From assembly GCF_003073475.1 (NCBI RefSeq), contig NZ_CP029033.1, positions 620,001-684,000 of the forward strand: a stretch of 64,000 nt of DNA, written 5' to 3'. Source of the DNA: Actinobaculum sp. 313. GTDB taxonomy: Bacteria > Actinomycetota > Actinomycetes > Actinomycetales > Actinomycetaceae. The first letter of the stretch is position 1, and each line of letters begins with the position of its first letter. Under the pieces are notes generated by a model, which saw only the letters and a program-made list of their open reading frames with translations, was not told the DNA's origin and ran no database searches. Below, piece by piece: positions 1 to 9,496 of the stretch. Position numbers and translations under genes: made by a program.

Positions 1-2
1 TG

Positions 3-1061
3 GCCGGTAACTTCATCGTGGGCGCTGTATTGGCAGTTGCGGTTGGTTTGCTCGTCGGATGGATTGCGAGCTACGCAACGACCCATTTGCGCAGCTCTGC
101 CGCATCGGGTGCACTCACGCTGGTGGTGCCCTTCCTCGCTTACCTGCTGGCGGAGGAAGTCCACGCTTCCGGTGTGATCGCCGTTGTTGTCACCGCACTG
201 GAAATAGGGCGTCACGCTCCGGAAGCCGTCCACGACCGCGTCATCACCGCATCCTTCTGGGAAGTGGCGGACCTGTTGATCATTGGCGCGGCATTCGGAC
301 TCATCGGGGTGGAACTGCGCAATATTGTGACCGACCAGGGCTGGAGTGACATCGTCGGCTACCTTCCCGTGGCACTCCTGGTTGCGCTCGCGGTGATTGT
401 GATCCGTTTCTTCGGTACCTGGGTTCTGCACTGGATGACGCGACGCTCGCGCGGAGTGCCGCGCAATTGGCGGGAATGCGTCGTGGTGACGTGGTGTGGC
501 ATGCGTGGTCTGGCAACCCTGGCACTGGCATTGTCGCTTCCGGCAGTTGCGCAGGGAACAGTGGTCATAGGCCGCAATTTCGCAGTAGTCACCGCGCTCG
601 TGGTCATGATTATCACGCTGGTTCCAACCGGATTACTCCTACCGTGGCTGATTCGCGTGTTGAAGTTGCAGGAAGATCCGCGCAAGCAGCGCCTGGAGGC
701 GATTCGTCTGAGCCGCCGTGCCGAACGGGCTGCGCTCCGTGCCCTCAACAGTTACTTGGCCACCTTGGACCTACCGGAAGATACGAAAGACAAACTACGG
801 GCATGGGGAAGTCAGCTGCACCGGCGTATCACGCTTCTGCAATCCCTACCGGGAGGCCCGCAGACGACGGCGGAGTTCCACTCCTCCTCCCCGGAGAAAT
901 ACCAGGAGCAGCATGACATGATGGTGTCGGCTCAGACCGTTGCCCTGGAAGCTGCGCGCGCCGAAGTCTTGGCCGCTCGAATGGATCCGGAACTTGATGT
1001 GGCGACGGTGGATCGCGTGCTGCGTACCCTCGACTTGCGCACCCTCGCAATTCGCAGCTAG
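3..1061 (+). CDS. Na+/H+ antiporter, CPA1 family (5' end cut by window)
   Basis: The reading frame is open to the window edge, so this is the C-terminal part of a membrane antiporter. The first ~210 residues hold several hydrophobic helices, including a stretch with GVIAVVVTALEIGRHAP and later WCGMRGLATLALALSLP. The R-G-rich block before the last helices is typical of CPA1 Na+(K+)/H+ exchangers. The last ~130 residues are a charged cytoplasmic tail (RLEAIRLSRRAERAALRA) predicted to be helical and probably regulatory. The first in-frame start visible is GTG at 18, but the true start lies upstream of the window. Family assignment is fairly sure; the transported ion cannot be told. The stop is followed by a short GC-rich hairpin near 1098-1112 that could end the transcript. 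Confidence 0.8.
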   Translation, partial: AGNFIVGAVLAVAVGLLVGWIASYATTHLRSSAASGALTLVVPFLAYLLAEEVHASGVIAVVVTALEIGRHAPEAVHDRVITASFWEVADLLIIGAAFGLIGVELRNIVTDQGWSDIVGYLPVALLVALAVIVIRFFGTWVLHWMTRRSRGVPRNWRECVVVTWCGMRGLATLALALSLPAVAQGTVVIGRNFAVVTALVVMIITLVPTGLLLPWLIRVLKLQEDPRKQRLEAIRLSRRAERAALRALNSYLATLDLPEDTKDKLRAWGSQLHRRITLLQSLPGGPQTTAEFHSSSPEKYQEQHDMMVSAQTVALEAARAEVLAARMDPELDVATVDRVLRTLDLRTLAIRS

Positions 1062-1163
1062 GTGTTTGCTTGCCCGCTGTGCGGTTGGCGACGGCGCCGC
1101 GGCGAGGCCGCGTGGCCTTAGCCAGCCATTCCCCGCCCCAGACGCTTTGCGGTGAGGAGCCCT

Positions 1164-1838
1164 TCAACTAGCTGCAGGCCCGGAGCCGGGCAGAGGGCAG
1201 GCGATACCCGTACGAGAGTGGCACTCATAGCCGCCCGGGTTCTTATCGAGGTACTGCTGGTGATAGTCCTCGGCCGGGTAGAAGCCACCCGCTTGGGAGG
1301 AGGGGACGATCTCCGTCACGATCAGCCCGAATCCTCGTTCGGCTAGCACAACCTGATAGCGGGCCACCATTTCGTGGGCGATGCGTTCCTGCTCCGCCGT
1401 CGTCGGGAAAATCGCCGACCGGTACTGGGTTCCGATATCACCGCCCTGGCGGTTGAGGCTGGTTGGATCGTGCGACTCGAAGAACATCTGCAACAGGCTT
1501 GCCGTGGAGAGTTTGCTCGGCGAATACAAGACGCGCACGGTTTCCGCATGACCGGTTTTGCCGGTGCAGACCTCTTCATAGGTGGGATTCGGGGTGAATC
1601 CGCCCATGTATCCCACGGCCGTAGTGTCGGCTCCGAGCTGCCAGGCGGCTTTCTCTGCTCCCCAGAAGCAGCCCGAGGCCAGGTAAATGACCTCCTGGTC
1701 CACCTGGGGATCCGCCAAAATAGCAGTTCCCAGTACCGTGTGGGCGGCCGGGTTCGGAAGGACCGGCTCGCTACGCCCCGGCAGGGCTTCTTCCGGCGTT
1801 ACCATCTTGGTCTTGTTCGCGATATCCCAAATGAACAT
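1164..1838 (-). CDS. msrA: Peptide methionine-(S)-S-oxide reductase MsrA
   Basis: This is a repair enzyme that reduces methionine-S-sulfoxide in proteins, using thioredoxin as electron donor. The catalytic motif GCFWGAE is present at about residues 55-61, followed by the family blocks VGYMGG, NPTYEEVCTG, GHAE and YHQQYL, and the C-terminal region ends in a Cys-containing tail (YECHSRTG). At 224 residues the length is normal. ATG at 1838 is preferred over ATG at 1844 because the GGAAGG ribosome site is then 7 bases away rather than 1. It stands alone on the minus strand, downstream of greA. Assignment is firm. Confidence 0.95.
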   Translation of the reverse strand: MFIWDIANKTKMVTPEEALPGRSEPVLPNPAAHTVLGTAILADPQVDQEVIYLASGCFWGAEKAAWQLGADTTAVGYMGGFTPNPTYEEVCTGKTGHAETVRVLYSPSKLSTASLLQMFFESHDPTSLNRQGGDIGTQYRSAIFPTTAEQERIAHEMVARYQVVLAERGFGLIVTEIVPSSQAGGFYPAEDYHQQYLDKNPGGYECHSRTGIACPLPGSGPAAS

Positions 1839-1942
1839 CTGCATACCTTCCAGTGGGCTGGGATTATGAGGAGCGTCGGGCGTGTTAGCGCTTTTGCCTA
1901 ACGCGACGACGGTCGGGCTATGCTATGCGGCCCGGAAACTTG

Positions 1943-1988
1943 ATGTCCCGGACTCGAATGTGGCTCATGTCCCGGACTCGAATGCGGT
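1943..1988. repeat. 24-bp direct repeat, two copies
   Basis: Two near-identical copies begin at 1943 and 1967 (core TGTCCCGGACTCGAATG). They lie in the 258-bp gap between the msrA start and the greA stop. No gene is visible in this gap. A short inverted repeat GTTAG/CTAAC lies nearby at about 1883-1901. Confidence 0.7.
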
Positions 1989-2096
1989 GTAGGCGGTGCG
2001 TGCTCGGGCGGGCGCGTACAACGGCACGCGCAAGACGTGCAGTAAGCACACGCAAATACGCCATGAGCGCGCTAAGCGTTTCACCGAGGGTACAGA

Positions 2097-2582
2097 TCAG
2101 CCGGCAAACGGCTCAATTTTAAGGATCTCAACCTTGATCTGGCGGCCATTGCGCATCGCGAAAGAGGTGGAGTCGCCCTCTTTCAAGCCCATGATGGCCT
2201 TTCCAAGCGGCGCATTCTCGGGGTACACCTCGATATTCACCATGTCGGCGGCCTCGCGCGAGCCGAGGAGGAAACGCTCCTCCTCACCGCCGATCTTCGC
2301 GGTAATAACGGTGCCTGCCGCTACCTTATCGGCTGCAGGGGGCTCGGAGACATGGGCGTTCTCCAGCAGATGTGTCAGCTCGGCGATCCGGCCCTCCATT
2401 TTCGACTGCTCTTCGCGGGCCGCCTGATAGCCGCCATTCTCACGCAGATCGCCTTCCGAGCGTGCAGCCTCAATTTTTTGAGCGATTTCGGCGCGGCCAA
2501 CAGTTGTCATCTGCTCCAACTCAGCCTGCAGCTTCGCGTAGCTTTCGGGCGATAGCCAGGTTCCCTGACTGCTCTCAGCCAT
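2097..2582 (-). CDS. greA: Transcription elongation factor GreA
   Basis: GreA rescues backtracked RNA polymerase by stimulating transcript cleavage through its secondary channel. The 161-residue product has the N-terminal coiled-coil domain (residues ~10-80, with GDLRENGGYQAAREEQ carrying the acidic tip region) and the C-terminal FKBP-like domain (PLGKAIMGLKEGD). The frame is open upstream to 2690, but the start is set at ATG 2582 because a strong GGAAGGAGAGG site lies just before it and the upstream extension does not match the family. Its place next to mca is common in actinobacteria. Assignment is firm. Confidence 0.96.
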   Translation of the reverse strand: MAESSQGTWLSPESYAKLQAELEQMTTVGRAEIAQKIEAARSEGDLRENGGYQAAREEQSKMEGRIAELTHLLENAHVSEPPAADKVAAGTVITAKIGGEEERFLLGSREAADMVNIEVYPENAPLGKAIMGLKEGDSTSFAMRNGRQIKVEILKIEPFAG

Positions 2583-2758
2583 GTGCCTCTCCTTCCGAAG
2601 CATGTCTCGACCGGGTGGCCCGTCCTTGAAAAGTGCGAGCAGGTGCAGCCGAGTGTTGACGAAAAAAGTTATGCCCGCCGCAGCGGACATCTTGATCTGC
2701 TGGCAACAATACCAGCGGTACGCCGTTTTTCAAGAGTCGGTCGCCGGGATTTGCCCAG

Positions 2759-2860
2759 GGCGTAGTCTCGGTTTGGCGAAAGAATGCGCGCGGCCTGGGG
2801 CGATGCGATGCATAAGCTTGCCTGGCGTAGTCTCGGTTTGGCGAAAGAATGCACGCGGCA
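2759..2860. repeat. ~36-bp direct repeat with 65-bp period
   Basis: The block GGCGTAGTCTCGGTTTGGCG plus the following ~16 bases occurs at 2759 and again at 2824, nearly identical. It lies in the 482-bp gap between divergent greA and mca, so it could be a duplicated promoter or operator region for either gene. The rest of the gap (2583-3064) shows no gene. Confidence 0.75.
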
Positions 2861-3064
2861 CACGTGATCGAAAAGCGGCAAGGTGGCGCAGACCATGGGA
2901 GAGAGAACGGACAGGGCGAGCAATAGTAGCCGGTACTGACTATGCTCACGTGGTAGGCTGCTGCGCCGCCGTCGTAGTTTTTGTTCTTCGGCGGTACCAC
3001 GAGAAGTCGGCGACGTCGTTGGAATTGCGGCGGACGTCGTCGTCGATCCCACAAGGAGGAGCAA

Positions 3065-3940
3065 ATGGCTACCGAACGACGCCTCATGGCTGTGCATGCG
3101 CATCCGGACGACGAATCGTCCAAAGGTGCGGGAATGATGGCGAAATACGCCCAGGTGGGGCGAGTCCGAGTAGTCACCTGTACCGGCGGCGAGCGGGGCT
3201 CCATCCTCAACCCGCATTTCGTGCCCGCTTACCCCGACGAGCCGATGACGGATATTCGACGGCGGGAAATGGCGCAGGCCGCGCAAGCGCTCGGAATTGA
3301 GCATCACTGGTTGGGCTTCGTGGACTCAGGGCTGCCGGACGGCTACCCGGATGTGGAGCTGCCCGGGGGCTGCTTCGCCGTCCAACCGCTGGAGATTCCG
3401 GTGAAGGCGCTGGTTTCGCAGATTCGAGAGTTCCGCCCGCAGGTGCTGACCTGCTATGACGAGCGTGGCGGCTACCCGCATCCGGACCATGTGCGTTCGC
3501 ACGTGGTCGCCATGGAAGCGGTACGTAAGGCTGCCGATCCCGGGCTGTGGCCGGAGCTGGGCGAAGCCTGGCAGGTCTCAAAGGTCTATTACGATCTCAC
3601 CTTCAATGCGCGGCGGTTGCGTACCCTGGATCGGGCGATCCGGCGCGCCGGCCACGAATCGCCGTATGCGTCGCTGGTCTCCGCGCGCGAGGACCTTCCG
3701 GAGGCAGCGCCGTCGGCCCGGATCAACGTTGGCGATTTCTTCCCACAGCGCGACGCCGCCCTGCGCGCTCACGCCTCGCAGATCGACCCGGAGGGCTTCT
3801 TCTTCGCCTGCCCGCGTGATATCGAGAAGGAGAACTGGCCGTGGGAGGAATTTGTTCTCGCACTGTCCATGGTGGGGGAGCCGAGCGGGATCGTCGATGA
3901 TTTGTTCGCACGAGTGCCGGGCGTGGAACATGTGCCGTGA
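3065..3940 (+). CDS. mca: Mycothiol S-conjugate amidase Mca
   Basis: Mca cleaves mycothiol-toxin conjugates to release a mercapturic acid for export plus GlcN-inositol, so it is a cytosolic detoxification enzyme specific to mycothiol-making actinobacteria. The LmbE/PIG-L metal-site motif AHPDDE is at residues 12-17, with GGERGS following and the second metal ligand motif PHPDH near residue 140. The 291-residue length fits Mca rather than the related deacetylase MshB: the segment WPWEEF close to the C-terminus is typical of Mca. ATG 3065 has a strong AAGGAGGAG site. The stop region (3932-3948) is partly repeated 56 bp downstream. Confidence 0.94.
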   Translation: MATERRLMAVHAHPDDESSKGAGMMAKYAQVGRVRVVTCTGGERGSILNPHFVPAYPDEPMTDIRRREMAQAAQALGIEHHWLGFVDSGLPDGYPDVELPGGCFAVQPLEIPVKALVSQIREFRPQVLTCYDERGGYPHPDHVRSHVVAMEAVRKAADPGLWPELGEAWQVSKVYYDLTFNARRLRTLDRAIRRAGHESPYASLVSAREDLPEAAPSARINVGDFFPQRDAALRAHASQIDPEGFFFACPRDIEKENWPWEEFVLALSMVGEPSGIVDDLFARVPGVEHVP

Positions 3941-4160
3941 GGCGCGCGGGCCGGGGCGCCTGACCGGGCTACATACTACTGTGAGTCGTGCCGCGAGGTA
4001 TGCGGACTAGGGCCTCCCGCATGCGCGGTCCAGCATTGGCGTGGCTCGTGTGGCGTCGCGAGCCGTGATGCGCGTGCGGACTGAGGTATCTCACATAGCG
4101 CAAGGCTTCCTGCTGTGTGATGTGTGAGGCTTATAGGCCTGACTCTTCTGCACGACTCGA

Positions 4161-5749
4161 CTAGTGGTCCGTGAGTCGATGCCCTTCACGTACGACGGCG
4201 ACCACACGGAAGGTCGAATCAAGTACCAGGAAACTCGGCGCATGGCCGCGCTCAAAAGTGAGGGTGACACCCGGAGTACTCGCAATACCGGCGGCAAGCG
4301 CGGGCGTTGCCACGCACGCATTGACAATACTACCGAAGGGCAGGCGGCCCCGCAGCGCGAACAGCCGTAGTTGGTCCGCCAATGTCGTCGCGCCTCCGGC
4401 GAGGGTATCTGTGCCAGCCACATAGCATCCTCCCGCCCGTAGCTCTACCGCGACTCTGCCGAGTAGAAAACGTCCCGGCGGCGAGCCTGCGGCCGCCGAT
4501 GCGTCCGTAACAAAGCACACCCCGAGTGGTTGGCGGCGCCGGGACCTTCTTGACGCAACGAACGCAAGAACGTCTTCCACCACCTCCGGGGCCACATGGA
4601 CGCCATCGGCAATGATCTCTGCGGTGGCCCGCCCGGAGCGCGCCGCGCAAATGAATTCCCGGACCGGCCCCGGTTCGCGGTGGGAGAAGGGTGTCATGCC
4701 ATTGAACAGGTGGGTGATCATCTGTGGAGCTGCCGTATGCTGCCTGGCCGCCTGCGAAGAGGTTGGCTTGCAGATGGCATCGAGCAGTTTGCGCGCGGTC
4801 GCGGCATCGGCATTGGTGTGCCCCCACGAGGGATGCGCGCCATGACTCAGCGCCAGCAGTGCAGCATCGTCTGCTCCGGGTAACTCTGGCGCGAGCGTGA
4901 CCGTTCTGATCCAGCCGCGTCCTCTGGTCAACCAGTCGCGCAGTTTTGCCAGGTCGATGGGCTGAATTGCATGCGGGTTCTGCGCTCCGGCCCGGCGTGG
5001 TGAAATAAACGGCCCTTCGAGGTGAATACCGGCAAGCTCACCCGTCTCGCACAGGGGATGAGAGCATCGATATATGGTTCTGGTTCCGCTAAGGAGACGA
5101 GCGAGGCCAACAACGCAGTCGTTCCGCGTCGCCGATGGGTAAGGATGGCCGTTTCAATAGCGCCATCGGCGGTGCGGTCTGGACCGTCGCCGGGCGGATC
5201 GCCAGTACACGTGGGTTCCGGGGGATTTCCGGCGGATTGAGCGTGAGTACACGCGGGTTGTGGTGAATTGCCGGTGGCCTGGCCGTGAGTACACGCGAGT
5301 TGGCCGGGACTATGAGTGGGCCTCTTAAACTCGCCAGTACGCGGGGCGGGACTGCCGGTGGGCAAATCGGAGAAGGAGACGCCACCCCCACCGTGACAGT
5401 GGATGTCGACAAGGCCAGGGATGATAAAGGCTCCGCAGGTACCACCATGCTCGGCGGCCGAGTCCGCGGTAGCACCCGCCCGGGTTGCAGCGAACTGCGT
5501 ATCCTTCGGCCTGCCGCGCTGCGCATAGTCGGTGTGATTCCGGAAGGCGCTACGGCCGCCGTCGGTACTGGGATGTGCGGTGGGGCTGCCCGCAGCCGGG
5601 TCGTCGTCGCGTCGCATCGTTTCTCTATCCGGGGAGGAAACATAATCGCTCGTGACGACGCGGACCAGGCGGCCGCCGTCGTCCAACTCGAGACCGGCGC
5701 CAATCGCTTCACCGTATCCGTCGTATACCTTCCCCGTGTACAGCATCAT
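4161..5749 (-). CDS. nagA: N-acetylglucosamine-6-phosphate deacetylase NagA, frameshifted
   Basis: NagA deacetylates GlcNAc-6-P to GlcN-6-P, which NagB then converts to fructose-6-P. The N-terminal part (5749 to ~5054) has IPGLVDIHCHGGGG with the HxH metal motif. The C-terminal part (~5054 to 4161, another frame) has HTNAD, THLFNGM and the catalytic-Asp motif FVTDASAAAG. One base appears to be missing in the GGGG run at 5054-5057: adding one restores LCETGELAGIHLEGPFIS, the expected joint, and gives a 529-residue protein. That is long for NagA, because residues after HCHGGGG contain a low-complexity insert (Thr/Pro/Gly-rich) built from 42-bp repeats, and the N-terminal strand region is also expanded. 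It is probably a working gene with a sequence error, but real inactivation cannot be excluded. Confidence 0.85.
5206..5320. repeat. 42-bp tandem repeat inside nagA
   Basis: Copies begin with TACACG at 5206, 5248 and 5290. The unit is a multiple of three, so it adds 14-residue units to NagA without breaking the frame (peptides such as CTHAQSAGNPPEPTCT). It encodes the low-complexity insert just after the HxH metal motif. Confidence 0.8.
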
Positions 5750-6069
5750 CTGCCTCACTGCAGCGGCACCCACCACCGCGATTGCGTACCTCTCCAGTGT
5801 AGAGGCATGTGAGGATCGATGCATGAGCGTGCCGGATGCTTCGAGCACCCGCATGGCCGCCCCGGGAAGCTGCGTGGCAGCCTTGAGCCTGCTTGGTGGC
5901 CCTGAGAATCTGCGCAGCGAGGTTTCATGCTCGGCGATCTCGGAGCCTACCGACTACCTGAGCTTGCAACTGGCTACCGCCTACCTAAACTCGCAGCTGC
6001 CTACCAACGATCACGCACCGGAAGAGACTACTCTCGCGCAGATGCGCCTCGTTAAGACTCGCCGTGCAC

Positions 6070-6152
6070 TCATGCGCGCTGGGAGGGATTTGCTGCGACT
6101 CATACTCCCCGGCGCCCATACACGGATGGGCTCACGCGCGCTGGGAGAGATT
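6070..6152. repeat. 62-bp-spaced direct repeat echoing the nagB 3' end
   Basis: The nagB stop and last codons (from 6132, reading TCACGCGCGCTGGGAG on the plus strand) recur at 6070 as TCATGCGCGCTGGGAG. The 382-bp nagB-nagA gap contains this and a run of CTACC-rich short repeats at 5950-6010, but no gene. Confidence 0.65.
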
Positions 6153-6914
6153 CCAACGTGCGCGGTAGAGATCCGTAAGCTCGAGGTCGCTCGCGGCGGC
6201 TTCGTCGAGCAACACGGTCACCAGCGGATGCATTTGCAGAATCGTGGCGGGCCACCGCTGCGAGATCGGCCCTTCGATGAGTTCCCGCACTGCCGCGCTC
6301 TTCCCGCTGCCGAAGGCGAGCAGCATGATCTCGCGCGCTTCCATAATCGTCCCGAGGCCCTGCGTGAGAGCTGACGTAGGAACTTGTGACAGGTCGTTGC
6401 CGAAGAAGCGGGCATTATCCGTGATCGTTTGTGCGGCGAGCGCCTCATGGTGCGTGCGAGAGACCAGTGAGGAGCCCGGCTCGTTGAAGGCGATATGCCC
6501 ATCGGAGCCGATGCCGAGGATCTGCAGGTCAATGCCTCCCACTTCGCGAATTGCCGTGTCGTAAGCCTTTGCGGCGGCCTCCGGATCGGGATGTTGCCCA
6601 TCCGGTGTGACAAGGTCCTTCTCGGCAAGTCCTGTTTTATCCTCGCCGACTAATTCGGCTCGCAGCACGTTTCGATACGCTTCCGGATGGTCGGGGGCGA
6701 TACCGACGTACTCATCCAGGGCGAAGGCTCGTGAGTGAGCCAAGGTGAAGCGGCCCTGGGCCTTGGCCGTGCGCAGTTCGGCGTAGAGCTCAAGTGGAGT
6801 AGATCCGGTGGCGACGCCGAGTACCGCCCCGGGTGAGGCGGCGAATCGATCAATGATCATCTGCGCACCAGCAGCGCAGGCTGTGGCGGAGGTGGGGAAG
6901 ATTCCGATACGCAT
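6132..6914 (-). CDS. nagB: Glucosamine-6-phosphate deaminase NagB
   Basis: NagB converts glucosamine-6-phosphate to fructose-6-phosphate and ammonia, the last step of amino-sugar catabolism. The 260-residue protein shows the phosphate-binding GVATGSTP (residues ~33-40), the LDEYVG motif with the catalytic Asp (~67), and the GIGSDGHIAFNEPGSS block (~135-150) with the active-site His/Glu pair. ATG 6914 is preceded by an AAGGAA-type site. It lies upstream of nagA on the same strand and probably shares its transcript. Assignment is firm. Confidence 0.95.
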   Translation of the reverse strand: MRIGIFPTSATACAAGAQMIIDRFAASPGAVLGVATGSTPLELYAELRTAKAQGRFTLAHSRAFALDEYVGIAPDHPEAYRNVLRAELVGEDKTGLAEKDLVTPDGQHPDPEAAAKAYDTAIREVGGIDLQILGIGSDGHIAFNEPGSSLVSRTHHEALAAQTITDNARFFGNDLSQVPTSALTQGLGTIMEAREIMLLAFGSGKSAAVRELIEGPISQRWPATILQMHPLVTVLLDEAAASDLELTDLYRARWNLSQRA

Positions 6915-7022
6915 GGTGTTCCTTTCGTCTTCTCTCCCGCAGTGTTCTCGCGGGGAGGGGGCAATTGCGCCTAGCGGCGAAGTGAGATGGCAGGGAAACG
7001 CGACGGCAGGAGAGGGCTTTCG

Positions 7023-8393
7023 CTACTTCTTCTCTTTCGCTTTCCGGGCCTTCTTCGCCGCGCCTTTCACCTCCCGATTTCCTTTCTTGCTTTGAGAGGG
7101 TTTGCTGAGTTTCTTCTTGTGTTTGGAAGTGCTCTTCTTGTGTTTGGAAGTGCTCTTCTTGGACGCCTGCTTCGCCCCGGCTGTTCTTTCTTCTTTTGGT
7201 GTGACGGCGTCGTGCCGTTTCGAGCCGACAGTGTTGTGTTGTTCCAGGTGGCTGCGTTCAGCCTTTGCCTTTCCCTTTTTGCCGATTTCCGGCTCTCGGC
7301 CTGCGGCCACATTCGGGCTCGCCGCCGCGCTCTTCGTGTGTCTGGGCCGTGCGGGACGAGTGTCCTGATCGGCCCTGTTCGCCCGCAGGGCGGAGAGTTC
7401 GGCGTCCACGCGGTCGCCGGCGCGTTCCGCACTGCGCACCTTGGCTGCGACTCGACGTTGTAATGCTGTTGCTTGGTCGGCCGGAATCGTGGTGAGCAGG
7501 CGATGGCGTTGCGCCTCTAGCTGCCAGGTGGCTTGCGGCCAGCCCAGGTCCATTCTCGACATCGCCTCGATGATGAGCTCAGTGACCGCAAGCCGGGCAT
7601 ACCACTTGTTATCGGCAGGAACCAGGTACCACGGCGCCCAAGAGGTTGAGGTCTGATCGAGCACGGCCTGATAGGCGGTTTGGTAGTCATTCCATTTCTC
7701 GCGTGCATTGGCATCAGAAGGGCTGTATTTCCAACGTTTATCCGGTCGCTCTAAACGTTCCAGTAGACGTGCCCCCTGCTCCTCGAAGGATATCGCTAGC
7801 AGCACCTTAATGATGACGTAGCCGGCCGCGACGAGTTCCTCTTCGAAACGATTGATCTCCGCATACCGAGCTGCCCACACCGACTCCGGAACCAGGTGCT
7901 CGACACGGGCGACGAGCACGTCTTCATAGTGCGAGCGATCAAACAGTCCGATCATTCCGGCAGCGGGGAGTGCCTTCTCCACCCGCCACAGATAATGATG
8001 GCGGCGCTCTTCGGCGTCGGGAACACCAAAAGCATGCAGTTGTACGCCCTGCGGATCGATCATCCCCAGAACATGGCGGGCAATTCCACCCTTACCAGCG
8101 GTATCTACGCCCTGCACGACGACGAGGACGCGACGGAAGTCGGCTCCTACTTTCGCGGCGGCGAAAAGGCGTTCTTGGAGATTGCCGAGCAGTGCGCCGC
8201 GTTCCGCCATGTAGGTTTCAGCTTCGAGCCGTGTCCCCTTCCATCCGGGGGTTGCGGCGTGACTGAGACTCGCAAGGCAGGTTCCCGGATAAACGCGCAG
8301 CAGCGCTGAAGGCGATGCCTGCCAGCGAGCGTTTGTAGCCAAGCGGCGCGTCGCTGAGGAGCGGCGGGATGTTAGACCTTGCTGTTTTGCCAT
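7023..8393 (-). CDS. PPK2-family polyphosphate kinase/phosphotransferase with Lys-rich tail
   Basis: PPK2 enzymes move phosphate between polyphosphate and nucleotides. The Walker-A-like motif GVDTAGKGG is near residue 98, and the lid and Walker B region FDRSHYEDVLVARVE follows. The later blocks RWKYSPSDANAREKWNDYQ and APWYLVPADNKWYARL complete the PPK2 domain, which ends at about residue 300. The remaining ~150 residues are a very basic, low-complexity tail (KKSTSKHKK repeats). That tail may bind polyphosphate or nucleic acid, which is inference. ATG 8393 has GGGAGGA upstream; the open frame extends 20 codons further without family match. The N-terminal ~60 residues are also unusual. Nucleotide preference cannot be told. 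Confidence 0.88.
   Translation of the reverse strand: MAKQQGLTSRRSSATRRLATNARWQASPSALLRVYPGTCLASLSHAATPGWKGTRLEAETYMAERGALLGNLQERLFAAAKVGADFRRVLVVVQGVDTAGKGGIARHVLGMIDPQGVQLHAFGVPDAEERRHHYLWRVEKALPAAGMIGLFDRSHYEDVLVARVEHLVPESVWAARYAEINRFEEELVAAGYVIIKVLLAISFEEQGARLLERLERPDKRWKYSPSDANAREKWNDYQTAYQAVLDQTSTSWAPWYLVPADNKWYARLAVTELIIEAMSRMDLGWPQATWQLEAQRHRLLTTIPADQATALQRRVAAKVRSAERAGDRVDAELSALRANRADQDTRPARPRHTKSAAASPNVAAGREPEIGKKGKAKAERSHLEQHNTVGSKRHDAVTPKEERTAGAKQASKKSTSKHKKSTSKHKKKLSKPSQSKKGNREVKGAAKKARKAKEKK
7118..7159. repeat. 21-bp tandem repeat in the PPK2 tail
   Basis: Two exact 21-bp units start at 7118 and 7139 and encode the repeated KSTSKHK heptad of the Lys-rich C-terminus. Confidence 0.8.
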
Positions 8394-8704
8394 GTATCCT
8401 CCCGTGCCCGGGGTCTGTGCCTCTCCTGAGCCTACCGGAAGGGAGACTTCCAAGGTCAGAGCAAATCGGTGTGCCGGTACGTCCGCAATGCGCTGTTCTG
8501 ACAGGCCTGGATGCGGTATAACGGCAGTCCTCGGTGTGAAGGCTGCTGGTACCGTGTTCGCATACGCGGAGTGTGGCAGATAACAAGATGAGGGTTAGTC
8601 ATTCAGCCCGCACTGTGGCAACACGTGTGGACCGCGCTCCACCTGGTGGGCGCGGCGAACTGCGCTTTATCCGGGCATTCAGGCGAGGCATTCACCCAAG
8701 GCGT

Positions 8705-9496
8705 TCAGGCGACGGCGAAAATAGTCAGCCACACGGCTACCGCGTGGCAGGCGTAACCGATCAATGTACCGGTATGGAAGAACTCGTGGAAGCCCCATAT
8801 GCGCGGCCACGGGTTGGGCCACCGCAGACCGTAACACAGGGCACCGATGGTGTAGGCGATACCTCCGGCAATGATTAACCACACGATAGCTGGCCCGCCA
8901 GCTCGCCAGAAGGAGGGGAGGAACCAGATGGCCACCCAGCCCAGTGCCACGTAAAAGGGTACGTAGAGCCAGCGCGGTGCATTCGGCCGGAACACGGAGA
9001 GGAAGATTCCGCCGACGGCGCCGATCCACACGATCAGAAGTACCAACAGAGCGGTCCGTCCCGGTAAGAGAGCTACGGATAACGGTGTGTAGGTGCCGGC
9101 GATGAGTAGGAAGATATTGGAGTGGTCCATGCGGCGCATGATGTCGTGCGCCCGCGGTGACCAGTTGATGAGGTGGTAGAAAGCGGAGTGTCCGAAGAGT
9201 ACAACGGCTGAAATGCCGAAAACAATGCAGGCGAGTTTAAGCCCTGCGCCGGGTGCGAAGATGAGGAGCACGATGGAATTAGCCAGGGCAAGCGGTGCTG
9301 TACAGGCATGGATCCAGCCGCGGCCCTTTGGTTTGGGCAGTGAGTTCAGCCATTCACGGCGTTGCTTGAGGCGGCTGGTCTTTCCGGCGTGTGGCCGCAC
9401 AGTCGTGTCATCGCTGCTTCCGTCGTGGCTCAACGGATCGCGCGCATCATCCATGGCCTTCTCCGGTGGTGCTGGAGTGCCGAGCTTCGCTGACAT
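8705..9496 (-). CDS. Haemolysin III family (PAQR-like) membrane protein
   Basis: The 263-residue protein has a ~60-residue charged N-terminus and then seven predicted membrane helices. Conserved HlyIII/PAQR polar residues are visible: HSAFYH, RMDHSNIFLLIAGTYTP and the final HEFFHTGTLIGYACH, which together form a putative metal site of hydrolase type (alkaline-ceramidase-like fold). The haemolytic name is historical and does not establish a toxic role. ATG 9496 has an AAGAGG site; the frame is open upstream to 9919 but that part lacks family similarity. It is divergent from the cis-prenyltransferase gene, a neighbourhood common in actinobacteria. Confidence 0.9.
   Translation of the reverse strand: MSAKLGTPAPPEKAMDDARDPLSHDGSSDDTTVRPHAGKTSRLKQRREWLNSLPKPKGRGWIHACTAPLALANSIVLLIFAPGAGLKLACIVFGISAVVLFGHSAFYHLINWSPRAHDIMRRMDHSNIFLLIAGTYTPLSVALLPGRTALLVLLIVWIGAVGGIFLSVFRPNAPRWLYVPFYVALGWVAIWFLPSFWRAGGPAIVWLIIAGGIAYTIGALCYGLRWPNPWPRIWGFHEFFHTGTLIGYACHAVAVWLTIFAVA

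Noticed and set aside
5050-5060. Programmed ribosomal frameshift in nagA
   Set aside because: No slippery heptamer plus downstream structure is evident, and the same kind of one-base fault recurs in eight other unrelated genes.
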